Assembly: GCA_029851415.1 (NCBI GenBank)
Contig: CM056742.1
Coordinates: forward strand, 85,984,748 to 86,048,747
From: Eretmocerus hayati
Lineage: Eukaryota; Arthropoda; Insecta; Hymenoptera; Aphelinidae
Direction: 5' to 3'
Length of the DNA stretch: 64,000 nucleotides
Shown: in pieces, positions 42,030 to 53,739 of the stretch
Numbering within the stretch: the first letter of the stretch is position 1
Layout: each line of letters opens with the position of its first letter
Translations under genes and position numbers: made by a program
The notes under the pieces: generated by a model
The model's input: the letters and a program-made list of their open reading frames with translations, nothing else
Told to the model about the DNA's origin: nothing
Databases searched by the model: none

Positions 42030-42949
42030 CAGCAATTGAATCCAAGTGTGCCCTCTTTACAATTCATGAGTTGAATGGAAAAGATGGAAAGATGTTTGCG
42101 GTGCCAATGCTACAAACTCGATGATTTCATTCATATTGTTGTGCGAATCTGAAAATGTCGACTGAAGATATCTTTCCTGAATTTTTAAATAACTCGTGCC
42201 TTGCTATTTGACCATTTATTTGTACACAATTCGAATTTTGAGAAACAATCCAAGTTTCGAATTACAGATAATGAAACAGTTACTGCTTGATTCGTTAGCT
42301 TTTGTTATTTTATAATTTTTATGACTCCTCAGTTCTCATTTTTCACACAAATAAGTCTTTCGTTCGAATTTATGAGGACATTTGAGCACGAGACTAGTCA
42401 CGAAACCGTGCGGGACCGTCGAACTGCCGGTAGAAAGCATGCGCGCCCGGCCAGCCTGGCGAATGGACTTGTGTCTCTCTATTTGATGTGAAAGTTTTCG
42501 ACGACCATCCTCTCGGGATTTGTTTGCCCAGAGGGTGAGATGAACTATTGCAGAAAACTCTTTGAAAATATTGAAGATGTCAATCGTTATTGACCTCAGA
42601 TGTTGATCTAACTTGCTCATAGCCCCAGGCGTCACAAAGAACAAATTTCAATCCTAACTTAACTTTTGCATCACACTTTCTTCTGTGATTGAGAATTTCA
42701 GCTGAGATGTTATTGACATCTCATATTAAATCCCCTTGAAGCTTTCAGAGAGATGGTTTTCCATCAAAATCTGTGAGAACTCAATTGGAGATCTGATTCT
42801 CTGTTGAAAAAATTGAGCCGCTGAGAGTTCAAACAAGAATTTTTGTTTCCTTGAGGAGATGATGGAATTTTCTTGGATAAAGAGTATTTGAGATATCAGT
42901 ATTGTATGATTCCCAGATGTCAGCAAGCGTCCCTGAAGATGTGACCCTT

Positions 42950-44940
42950 TCCCTAATTGACCGGCTACAGGCTACAGAGATGAATCTGGCAACAATCTGG
43001 TCATCGTTCCAGATTTATGGATTAATTATGGTGAAGGCGAGGAGAATGATGATTTTTGGATAGTCGGATACATTAATACTAATGATAGTGCTATTAGAGG
43101 ATTTGTTGAAAATCCATTACCTGCTGCACCTGCAGGTTGGCCTGAGCACAAATGTTACCCCCAAGCAATGGCTAGTGAGTATACTCATCTTTTCTTAATA
43201 TCGGTTGATAATGGGATGAATCTTGGAGTATGTACATGTTACAGTATTATCTTTTCCTTGTAGAGTCCTACAATGGAGCTATACTAATTTTACAATCCTT
43301 GAAGGAAGCTGATGAAATATTATCACAGAAGAAGCCACGGGCAATGCGTGGGAGAAAAAAGTTGTCATACTATCAGACCGAACTAGCTTCAGGCAAAGCT
43401 ACCGATATGAACACCTATGAAGTCAGTCTAGAATCCTTCCCAAACATGAATGTTTACGTGCAGGATGAACATGAACAGCTCACTGAAAATAATGACCACT
43501 CTCTTTGACAACAAGGCTCACATAGTAGTCAGAGTGAATTGCATACCTCAAATGATGATCAAACTATCCAACACCAAATCCCTCCAATTCTCAGAATGGT
43601 AAGTATGATCTCATGTTTTGTTTCAAACAATTTGATTTTGGACTTCCTTTTGTCGAGTAGCCTCAGCATCAAACTAGCACCGTAGACCACGAGTATTATA
43701 AAAAGAGGGATTCAACACTCGTGCAACAGAAACTTACAATATTTTGTGCCTTTCTCACATCTAAAATTGCATCAATCCATCTAGCGTTGACATGAAATCT
43801 TCTCACTGGGATTTAATATTTTCCATTCTCAGCTTTGACGAGTAATGAGAATTTGACTTTTACTAATCATGAATATAGTTCCAGGAAGTAAAGAAGTAGT
43901 CACTATTAATAACTCTACCAGAAAAGCAGTCAACAGGGCAAAGCAAATCCAATTGGAGAGTCGTCAGATAATCAGAAAGCTAATTCTAGGATGAATGGAA
44001 AAAGTAAAAGGAAGCGTGAAGGTATCTTGCATTTTATATCTTGCTTCTACTAAAAAATCTTTCAAGATGTATTCGGATATCAGGATTCAAACTCGAATAA
44101 TCATTGTAGGAGAAGATGATAAAGATGATTCCAGCAATGAAGAGTCTTTGCCCAACAAAGTGAGAATTGACTTGAAAAAGAGTTATTCTGGATAAATAGT
44201 CACAAAAGTGACTCTATTACAGAATTCAGGAGATTCGTCGTCGAAAAACTAAAATTGTTGGAAAAAACTACAAAAACCTTGAAGTCTGACCTATCAGATG
44301 TAGCAGTATTAGTATACGATACAAAAACTTTGATTGCAGAACAGAGAAGTTCGTCTGATTTAGTAGATGTACTCATGTATGACGACTTCTGTTCCCAAAT
44401 TGACTTCGAGTTACCATCAAGAATATGAAACTCTTTGATGAGTTCAATGTAGCCTCAGTTAATTCAGAGAAACCAGAATTGAAAGAATTGATGGTGAGTT
44501 GAGAAAAAGATATTCGACATGTGTGAATTATCTATGCATAATCTCAACCATCTTCAGAATCATTCATTCATCATCAATTTTTCAAATCAAATATTTACAA
44601 TCAAACATCAGAACTATCGGAGACCAGGAAGCAAACATTAGAGTCATTATCAGGAAGTTTCTTTCAAAAGAAGTTGCTTGGTCTGTAACAACAAAGGAAC
44701 AAATGCCTAACAAACAAGTCCTCAATGATGTTCCATTTGGCAAGATTTTGAGAGGCGAGTTACTTTGGGTTTTTTTTTGTGACAGCAAAACTATCCCCAT
44801 TGATATCCTCTTACAATGTTTTTTTTCTCAATTCTAGATTGTTTTATCAAATGTTACATGAATAAAACGGATAAAGTTGACGAACGGAAATTTCTATCAG
44901 CGATGGGACATGTCTCGAATAATGTCAAAGATCGGACAAC
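42950..44940 (+). pseudogene. Broken second transposon gene (DUF4806-like), with remnant introns
   Basis: A piece near 42985-43174 (LVIVPDLWINYGEGEENDDF) ends at a donor GTGAGT. The next exon begins after TTTTCCTTGTAG at 43264 (SYNGAILILQSLKEADEILS) and stays in phase. Fragments near 44215-44430 (DVLMYDDFCSQIDFELPSR) and 44630-44755 (VIIRKFLSKEVAWSVTTKE, PNKQVLNDVPFGKIL) resemble the C-terminal domain I know as DUF4806, which often accompanies this type of transposase in arthropods. Stops and frame changes separate the pieces. Domain naming is from memory of the family and should be treated as provisional. Confidence 0.5.
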
Positions 44941-45770
44941 TTAGCCAGTGCTCTTTTCAAAAATGATGGCTATCATAACTCTTCTCAGGTGTAAAGTTTA
45001 TTAGTGTAGAACATGATGTGATTGTACTGAGAAAAAAATGTGATATGACTCGTCTTAGCTCATTGGCTATCTCTTAAAGAGTTGTTTCTCGAGTCATAAT
45101 TACGAAAAAATGAGATTTCGTGCTGGATCTACGAGTGTTCTCAATTATGACTCTACATGGAAAGTTGATCGCCTTGACCGTAAGCTAGCTATTATTTTTA
45201 TACCAAAAGTGAGAATAAATCTTGTTTTATACTAATCTCGGCAACTAACAATTAATCCTTTCCTAGATGAGTTATTTACCCTCAGCCACGAGCTGCTCTG
45301 AAACGGCTTGAGTTTGAACATCTTCAGACGAGCTTCGTCTCGAATTCTCCCATTCCGAGAATCTACTGTGATATCAACTTACCTTACTAATTCATCGAAT
45401 CGACGGACCACTTCATGCACGTAGTTGTCTATGGAAAAAGTTCGGTTATATGGGGTGATCAGGCCGTTCAGTCAGTCCCCGTTCATCACAAGCGTCAGCA
45501 CACTGGTCAGTCCCCGATCAGTCACACGTATCAGTGCCTGATCAGTAAAATCAGTGTACTGATCGGGCCCTGGTAAAACACTGAATAATATTTCTACTAG
45601 GGATATTCGTAGTTGGGAAGATCAACATTTGCCTTTTCCATACCCTCAAACACGATTTGTGTACGACTCCGGCACCGAACGGCGCATCGATTGATTCCGT
45701 TTTGGGTGAATTGGGATCAGCTAGATTGAGCCTTTTGAGATGATCCCATCCTCCCGCACCTGTTAGGCTT

Positions 45771-46339
45771 TGTGACGTTCCGACAATCGCACTTTGCCCA
45801 GAAATATATGATGTCATAATATAAACACTATCTCACTCTTTTCACGGTGACGGGTACACGCAAACCACACGTGTGATCGTGGCGACGATTGGAGTGACAA
45901 GTTTCTAAGATGATCGCGGATTAGAAGTTAGTGATGATACCAGAGCACGCCTAATTGATGATAGTTTCGATCACGAGTTTCGGCTTGCTTTGCTGATCGC
46001 ACGGGATTGGCTAAGAGAAAAACCTGTGTCATCTGCTCATCACTCCCCACGAAATCATCAGCAGATTCCTAAGCCGTGCACGCAGTCTGCTTAGATCTTG
46101 GATTTACACCATAGTGTTAGTTCCTAAGATTATTGATCGGATCGTCATACAGATACTGAACCAGATCAGAATAGCGACACAAGATGTAGGTTGTAGCTAT
46201 TAATGCTCAATAAATATACAATACATTTGATATTTTTTCTCTCAATCAACTAAACCTTTAACTCCTTCGATATTCATATCATTTCTATGAATCAGTCATA
46301 CAAATGAATTTTTGATTGATTGTCAAAGAAGAACCTGCA
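45771..46339 (+). repeat. Putative 5' LTR of Gypsy-like element
   Basis: About 570 bp match 55510-56098 in direct orientation, starting TG and ending CTGCA. A copy of AATAAA lies at 46209-46214. Compared with the other copy, the short segment holding its TATA box is missing here. The tail of this repeat is itself duplicated just downstream (about 46290-46420 and 46430-46570), which blurs the boundary. Confidence 0.55.
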
Positions 46340-46344
46340 GTTAT

Positions 46345-48130
46345 GATACATGAATACTAGAACAATTGAATGATCTTATGATACAAGAACAATTGAATTA
46401 AAAACTGTTGAGATTTCATCTGACTCCGATGCAATGTTTAACGAAATCAGTTATTCGAATGAATCTTTGATTGATTGTCGAAGAGGAACCTGCAGTTATA
46501 TAATTCTATGATACAAGAACAATAGAAGTGAAACTCCTTTCGAGGTTTCATCTGACTCCGATGCAATGTTCAACAAATGTATTTCCAGGAATTCCCCGAC
46601 CTCTTTTTCTACCCTTACCGATCCTCGTTTCCCTATTTGCCACATTTCTCGAATAAATTTCATTTCCTTTGGATTAGTGACTCAGCAGACGGAGAAATAG
46701 CCCCCCGAAACTGAGGGGTGGGGCCGTAATTATTTCCTCCGCGGAAAATCAGATTTCTCTGAGGAGAGAAGGGTAGTCGAGAGTAGGTGAATGCTGTTAA
46801 GCATTGGACCGAGCTCGAATGCCCAGGGTGATTCCTGGAGGTTCTCCAGAGCCCGACACTGTAGCAATCAAGGAATTCCCTCAGACAGGGAAATTCAATG
46901 AGACAGGAGCTCGCGATAAAGCCCCGGTAGGCGTCGTTAGATTGAACGAGCTCGCAACTCGCATCTTTCCACTCAAGCAACGCACGCCATCTCGTAAGTA
47001 TCCTTCTGGATATTACAGGGGAAGTTTTGGAGGCCCAACGCAGGGATAATCTTGGCCCTATCGAAGTCTATCGCAGGCTCCATCTTTGTCAGAATCTCCG
47101 AGTCAGAAGAATTTCTATTGTACGGGAACTAGGGTTATTTCAAGGAACAAATCAACAAAGTTGTGACTAGTTCTCTATCAGGAATCAGTTCAACATCAAT
47201 TTTGATAAACCACTTAAGAGAACTGGAAGGCGAGTATATTCAATCAGGAAGATCTCCGATAAGATATCGTAGCGAGTAACGTAATTCCTGATTAGAAATC
47301 AGACACTTTCTTGTATCAGATATATCGATAACTCGGCAAATGAAAATTCACTCGAAACACAGTATTTGAGATTACAGCCTAATTCCGAGATGCAAGCCAA
47401 CATTAACCAGACTCATTCGTGAATTTAGAAATACAAACCGAATTGGATCTAATTAGAGGTTCTCCCTCCTGAAATTTCGGGCATGGAGAAATAGATCAGG
47501 GATGAATTTTCTCGAGAGATATTAGTCAATTCAGAGCACCGATGAAAATTTTCCGGTACATAGCTTCAGCGAAATTCAAGGCAGAGAATACCCGAGAGTT
47601 CAAGCAAGTGCCATTCCGGAACAGCAATTCTCGGTGTTATTGGAGTCGAAACAAAGGTTCAGAGCAGACAAAGTTTCGAAGAGTAATGGTACATTGAATT
47701 ACAGTCCAGATACAGAATTTTCCCAGTATCTCCGTAGCCATATGAGTTGAGAGCAGAAGCAGGTTTTCAAATAGAGCTGGCTTGGTGAAATTCAGTTTAA
47801 GGACATAAATGTCCCAGAGTTTTCCAGTAACGAGGAATTGCAGAGTATTGACCTTCTTCAAGTGACGAGAATGGTCAAAACAAACTGGAAGAATCTGATT
47901 AGTTATGGCCAGAATCAGTGGAAACCCATGGTCGTTCAGACAGAGGAGAAGAAATGACTCGAATTCCAAGAGTTACTCCGGTAGACAATCATCAGAGTAA
48001 TTCTGTTTCAGAGGAAATAGCATCTTTGTGATGGTTTTCTTCAGAGTTTTACGAGAATTGTGAGTACTAAGGTAGCAAACTCTGTCAGATTCAGAGGGAA
48101 GGTAGTTTTTTTTTCTCATTTCCTGACATT
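46345..48130. other. Region between putative LTR and gag remnant
   Basis: Apart from a ~155 bp duplication of the LTR tail (46290-46570), nothing recognisable. The frames at 46660-46980 (minus) and 46804-47049 (plus) overlap each other and have no motif. Confidence 0.35.
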
Positions 48131-48138
48131 CGTCAACT

Positions 48139-49098
48139 TTGAGTCAAAAGATCTACGATTTCAGAAATTTTCGAGTTACTCTTATTTCAGAGCGAATGAC
48201 AAAACCACAATATATGGCGTCTAACTCAGAGCGCCGACTCCTCGTATGGAATGCTCTATCCATAGTGCCGAATTTCAATGGTAAAAATATGCCAGTCGAT
48301 GAGTTCCTTGAGGAGTGTGACGCGGCTTATGCGATAATAGATGTCAGGGACGAGGCCACTTCCTTGAATCATTCATTCCAGAAACTATCTGGAAATGCTC
48401 GTCAGTATCTGAAATTTCAAGGGGTTGAGAAATATGGAAGTTTCAGGGCTCTCTTATATGACGCATTCTGATCAGATGAGACAATCATCCAACTCATTGG
48501 GGATTCCTCGAAACTCTTCCATCACAAAGGGGAGAGCGTGATATTCTTTGCCAGCAAATTCGGAAACTGAACCAACGGATATTTTATAGATTAGAATTCA
48601 GCAAGATGCCTAATTATTCCGCAGAGACAATAGCGAAGCTCGTGTTCGACGTATTCCTCAGTGGGCTCCTGCCCGATTTAGAAATTCGATTAAAAAACAA
48701 GCCAGCCAATCTTGAGGAGGAAATAAGCGCTGCCATGAGGTTTGAGCGGAGCTACGGATTGTTGATTGAGTCTGTCCAAATTCAGAGTATTGCTCTTGAG
48801 ATGAAGGAAGACTTTGTAGCAAATGAGCCCGAGCAAGAATCGAAGTTTGATATGGAGAATACATAAGTGAAGTCTGAACAATCTGCTGTTGCTTCCAAAG
48901 AATCCGAAGTTGATAAAAAAGTGGTCAATTTTTGAAAATAAGTCAAGGTCAGATTTTGTGCATGATTCAATCACTATGAATGAGATTGTGTCTTCTATTG
49001 TTTCTGAAAATTCTGAGAATGATCAAAAGCCCGAGAAAGACAATCATCCAGAGTCCAAGAAATTGCTCCATGATTCTAGGGGCAAAAAGGGATTGTGA
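48139..49098 (+). pseudogene. Gypsy-type gag remnant
   Basis: Frame 48139-48471 (first ATG 48196) carries FNGKNMPVDEFLEECDAAYA and a region like the retrotransposon Gag capsid domain (LSGNARQYLKFQG). After stops, frame 48606-48866 continues with FLSGLLPDLEIRLKNKPANL then EEEISAAMRFERSYG, the usual C-terminal part of such Gags. A third piece follows to 49098. The order and motifs fit Ty3/Gypsy Gag, broken by several stops. Confidence 0.65.
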
Positions 49099-49099
49099 A

Positions 49100-50625
49100 G
49101 GCTAGCCAAATCAATTCAAAGGATATCTGAATTCGTTTACATCGATGTTACGGCAATTCGATTTTTACAATCCACTCAGACCAAGTCAGTCCCTAATGGA
49201 TCTAATTCGCACCTCAACCCGGTCTTGAGAATCACGTCTATGGTCTTATGGATGTCTAGAATCTCCAATTCTGAATTTTGCTAATAACAGTTCTCTGTGT
49301 TCACCGATCGTATCGTTATCGGGAGCAGAATGACTCAATATTAAGCCTCACATCCACATTCTCACTACGGTTCTAGTTTTAGCTCGCGTTGAAGCACAAC
49401 CAAGGGAACTTTCCTAGACCTAACATCCTAGAACCTCCAGCCTCTCTCTCATTCCTCCAACCCATCCTTGGTCGAGGAATCTCAACTCGACCTATTTTCA
49501 CGAGGGGCTCGCGAGGTTGCAACTGCGAGGCGTCAGTCATTTGCTCTAAGACCGTCGTGACCACAAGATTTTATGAAGCCAATTCAAAATCGAAATGTTC
49601 CAGGCTCAAGCCTGAAACGAATTTCTTCTTCTCCCAAAGGCCCTGTTCTCCTTCATAGTTAGACTCCAGAAGTCTAACGTGACTGAGAGTAGTGACAATC
49701 ACTGCAAATGCCAGGGTCGTGAGGGGTTATCGGATCACCTAGCTGTGGAGAAATCCTAGTCCAAGGAACGACTCCTCTTACCTCACTCGAGGCAATGCCT
49801 TTGAGAAAAATGTACTCATACTACTACCTTCACGTGTAACAGCAATGTTGCTATCAGCGGGTCCATGCACAAAAATTCGTCTTGAAAATTACTGAAACTA
49901 ACTTGCCGGTCACCATAAGTTCCTGAGCAGAAGAGGTGCTCCCTCGCGATCTCTCGAAAGGATACACGACTAACATTATTCTCTTTTTCATATTGATACT
50001 GTCCAAAACCAATGCTGGGTCCCAGTTAATAGGAAACTAGCGATATTGCCGAGCGAGCGTTAGCGAGCTTAGCGGTAGCGAGCACTTTATTTGGAAAAAT
50101 CGATAGTTTTGCGATTTCTAAAGGTATTTTAAAATTTTTAGAAAGTTGTTAAGGTAGGTTTTTTAATAGGATTCTTCACTACTAAGACTATCGATTAATA
50201 AAAAACTTCTGAAGCTTCTAAAAATTAACTTTCCCATACAGGTTCACGCACGCAAGCACAAAAAAACTCTCCAATGTTCGATATGACTGTTGTTTCTACA
50301 TTTTCCAGAAGACTACTTTCGGAAATTGTAGAAACATACTTTTGAAATGATACTTACTTTTGAATTCATCGAAGAAGTTTCTATATATTATAAGAAACCT
50401 TTCAACTATACGTGACTGATGAGGATCTGTAATAAAAAAACTTGGAAGAAAAATTTTTTCCGCTCTAGACTCAATTTCTAGACGCACACAGCTGATAAGG
50501 ACTTCCATCTCAATACAAATACTTGTCTACATATGTGACATTCTCAATGGTCCGCTCTGAATTGTCGTAAAATTATCTCAAAAAAAGACCATAAAATGAA
50601 ATTCTAACGGAATGAGGATAAAAGA
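49100..50625. other. No recognised gene
   Basis: Short frames (for example 49389-49658 plus and its minus-strand overlap) are without motifs. The sequence is AT-rich. Nothing here could be tied to pol genes of the LTR element. Confidence 0.35.
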
Positions 50626-50629
50626 TAAT

Positions 50630-50790
50630 GAAGAAAATGATGAGATAACTCAAAGATAACGGAAAGATAACTAAAAGATGAAAAGATAACCGAAAGATGA
50701 CGTTGAGATAAAAAGATAATTGAAAGATAACTACCAGATAATCTTAGATGATAATATAGACGAAGATACAATAGATATTTAGATACACGC
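50630..50790. repeat. GATAA-type minisatellite, left block
   Basis: Many copies of AAAGATAAC/AGATGA-like units, ending in TTTAGATACACGCGAC. A similar block at 53560-53735 ends in CTTAGACACTCGCGAC. The two blocks are in direct orientation and bracket the four-exon unit. Confidence 0.8.
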
Positions 50791-50830
50791 GACTTCGATC
50801 TTGAAAGTCGTTAGAGGGAGCTGATAAAAG

Positions 50831-50841
50831 TATATATAAAA
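50831..50841 (+). promoter_or_regulatory. TATA box of the four-exon unit
   Basis: TATATATAAAA, with an initiator-like CCAGTC about 30 bp downstream near 50860, a good arthropod-style TATA/Inr pair. Confidence 0.55.
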
Positions 50842-50860
50842 CTGAAGCGGCGAGTAGGGC

Positions 50861-52055
50861 CAGTCTGTCTTAACCCATCGTGGGGTGAAGTCAATGCCGC
50901 TCCTGATGATCGAGGAGTCACTTCGGAAGCCAACCTCCAGGAGATACGGGATCAATCGAAGTCTATCACAGGGGACTTCACAGGTGAGTAATTTCATCTA
51001 AACAATTGAATACACAAACATTTAAACATATAACTTCAATAATTATATAATGTTTCATTCAAGTTGTAGCATCCAACAGTATGGAGCAATCTCAACTCCA
51101 GTCTCAACTCATCATCATTCGGAAATTCCCGGAGCATCATAGGAGGCTGCAATGGTGAGTCTTTATTGATCACTCAATCAATAATTAATTGATCAATTAA
51201 TATTAATCAATATGCATAAAATGTTCGATACACTCACTCATATGAATCCACAGTTATACACACACACACACACACACACAAACACGAACTCACTCACATA
51301 CATTCACGCTCATTCACTCACATATAAATATACCTACCACACAATTCACTAACACATAAACAAATTCAGTTGGTCTATGAACAATAATATAACTTTCATT
51401 TTATTTATTTTCAGCCAATAGATCAGTCCAACATCCGATTGCAGCTGGTCATTCAGATGTTAAAGAAAAATGACTTTGCCACTGGAACAATCAAGGGTCA
51501 TATTCAAAGGCTGCACTGGTAAGTAATAGAATGATCTTTTGAATGATCAATAATTATTAATATAATCTATAATTTTATCAATTAATAGGCCTATAATAAA
51601 TCTTTCAACACACACACACACTCACTCACCCACCCACCCATACACGCACATACACAATTAATTTCAACATTCAATACCTATACACAACACCTCCCTCATA
51701 ATTCTATTGACACACACACACACACACACCCATATATACACATATACACACAAACGTCTTCAATTGTTTTATAGTAGAAAAATAATACGCTTTAATGATT
51801 TTTCATCCTACAGCACCACCGAGGCCGAGAGAAAGTGTATCCCGCTAACCCTTTGGACAATCTCAGTCAACAGGAGATTCTCAGCAGGAAGTACGTAGTC
51901 CAGGTGATTCCAAATCTTTGAAGATTATTTAATGTTCTGAATGATAATGTAAGATTCTTATACTATTTGTGGAAAATTATAAAAACTTCATGAAAATTGT
52001 AAAGAAATGTATGTATATTGAATAATCCAATAAAATTCGACAGAGACGGGACTTT
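50861..52055 (+). ncRNA. Four-exon transcription unit, small ORF or long non-coding RNA
   Basis: Exons can be read at about 50861-50983, 51070-51154, 51415-51518 and 51814-~52055. Donors are CAG|GTGAGT, ATG|GTGAGT and CTG|GTAAGT. Acceptors are TTGTAG, TTATTTTCAG and CATCCTACAG. AATAAA follows at 52029-52034. An ATG at 50894 opens a frame that survives both first junctions and stops at 51471-51473 in exon 3, giving 77 residues, Ser/Arg-rich with no signal peptide or known domain. The last exon would be 3' UTR. Complete gene architecture in ~1.2 kb is unlikely by chance, but coding status is unclear. Host gene, transposon gene or lncRNA are all possible. Confidence 0.5.
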
Positions 52056-52059
52056 TGCC

Positions 52060-52865
52060 CGTCTCTCCTCTCTCGTCTCCATTCATTTCATAGGTTTAGT
52101 TAGAATAAACTTTCGAATAATTTTAAGTCACTTGAAAAGGACTATAAAATGATTTTTGCTAAGGTTTGACAAAATTCAATTCATTTATATTCAAATTTCG
52201 ACCATTTTAATTGATTGCAAAATTACACTTAATTTAGAATCAAGACCATGACAATAGGACAGAATTTTCAATAATGATAATCTTGCGTCATAGTAGAACT
52301 TCTCCTAATAATCAATCGACTTGACATCCACATCCGAAGAATCCAGTACTTGACTATCGCCTGCGGTAGGGTGCCTCACAAAAGTGCTGAGGTATTGTCA
52401 AGGACTCGGTGTTCTTATTAACTGACTGACGGATCCCATCAAAGAATTTCCCCCCAATTGAATCCCTACATATCTGAGTCATTCTACACAGAACCCTTGA
52501 AGGTCCCCTGTTAGTAAATGACTCATCCATAGATTTGTACATTCTCTTGGAATCGTGAAATTCTGGGCTACGAACGCACATACTCTGACTGCATTATCCA
52601 TCATGCAATAATTGAACAAAATAGAGAAAAGATTCTCCTGATAATAACTTTTAGAAGATTTTGCAATCAATTAAAATCGTCATCAGAGATCAAAGTTTTC
52701 CTTTTTTTCAATACTCTCACCAAAATAGGAAAAGAGATAATGATAAACTTTCTAATAACTATTGTTGCAAAATGGATTTTACACTGAAGAACACTAACAG
52801 TCTCTCATACAACACCATTGATGATTCAAAACAAACCAAAAATCACATCAATCATAATTAAAACA
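52060..52865. other. No recognised gene
   Basis: AT-rich DNA after the poly(A) signal of the four-exon unit. Short open frames only. Confidence 0.35.
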
Positions 52866-52869
52866 CTTC

Positions 52870-53135
52870 AACTCACACTGATGAGAACGTTGCGGTGACT
52901 CGCCTAGGCCATGGCTCAAGAGTGATTAACTCCGCTGAGAGCGACCGAAGCGAAAAATCCAATACAAACTCATCAACACCACACTCATCACATACATATG
53001 CTTTAATGCAATCAACTAATCACACATAGCACTATTGAAACACCGACTTTACACTGATGATAACGTTGCGGTATCTCGCCTAGGCCATGGCTCAAGAGTT
53101 ATTAACTCCGCTGAGAGCGATCGAAGCGAAAAATC
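52870..53135. repeat. Tandem duplication (~173 bp period) with conserved ~85 bp core
   Basis: A core beginning CTGATGA and containing CGCCTAGGCCATGGCTCAAG and CTCCGCTGAGAGCGA appears at about 52878 and about 53051. The cores are about 90% identical while the spacers differ more. The core is much more GC-rich than its surroundings. CGTTGCGGT at its start can pair with ACCGAAGCG near its end, and the C-to-T change in copy two keeps the pair as G-U, hinting at a structured RNA. Confidence 0.75.
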
Positions 53136-53559
53136 CAAAACTAATCCATCAACACTTCACACACAACATGATAAGACACTCAAATCAATATAACAAGAAA
53201 TCTCACAATTTCCATAATGCACAGAAGAAATTTATTCATTCAAATTCATTAATAAAATCTTTCTGAATAATTATCAAATCTTCTAAGGAGTACCCAATGC
53301 ATAGTTGAAAAAATATTCAATAATCAATTTTTTTCAAGGTAAATCACTCAAGTGTTTCTGAAAATTCATATAAATTAAACAACGATTGAGTAATACCATC
53401 TCTAAAAAATTACATAGTACATAAAAAATCAATCACTTCAATTCAATACACCAATGTATCAAAATTGTATCAAAAAATCACTCGAAAAAGTAAAAACAAC
53501 CGAGAAAGCAAAGTAAAAATAATCAAAAAACGACTGAATAACTTAAAAATAGTCATAAG

Positions 53560-53735
53560 ATAACCAAAAGATGAAAAGATGATCAAAAGATAATAATAAG
53601 ATAAAAAGATAATCAAAAGATAACTTTAAGATGATCATAGATGATCTCAGATGATCTTAGATGTTCTTAGATAATCTTAGATGATCTCAGATGATCTTAG
53701 ATGATCTTAGATAGTAAGTACTTAGACACTCGCGA
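53560..53735. repeat. GATAA/GATGATCTTA minisatellite, right block
   Basis: AAAGATAA-type repeats passing into a TAGATGATCT array, ending in ACTTAGACACTCGCGAC. Direct counterpart of the block at 50630-50790. Confidence 0.8.
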
Positions 53736-53739
53736 CACA

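Larger units (their letters stand above)
38599..45600. mobile_element. Decayed two-gene DNA transposon with degenerate inverted ends
   Basis: CTAGTAGAAAT at 38599-38609 has its complement at 45590-45600. Inside, CTGACGCTTGTGATGA (38679-38694) has its exact complement at 45483-45498, with GATCAG-rich sequence around both. Between lie a broken transposase and a broken second gene with remnant introns, both on the plus strand. That layout resembles CACTA/EnSpm-like animal transposons with an associated DUF4806-like gene, but the superfamily is my inference. Boundaries are approximate and no target duplication could be fixed. Confidence 0.5.

Noticed and set aside
52878..53130. Hammerhead ribozyme (CTGATGA followed later by CGAAA) in the duplicated core
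   Set aside because: The nucleotides after CTGATGA and before GAAA do not form a proper adjacent stem II, and no stem I/III with the cleavage triplet could be drawn. A structured RNA remains possible, but not a canonical hammerhead.
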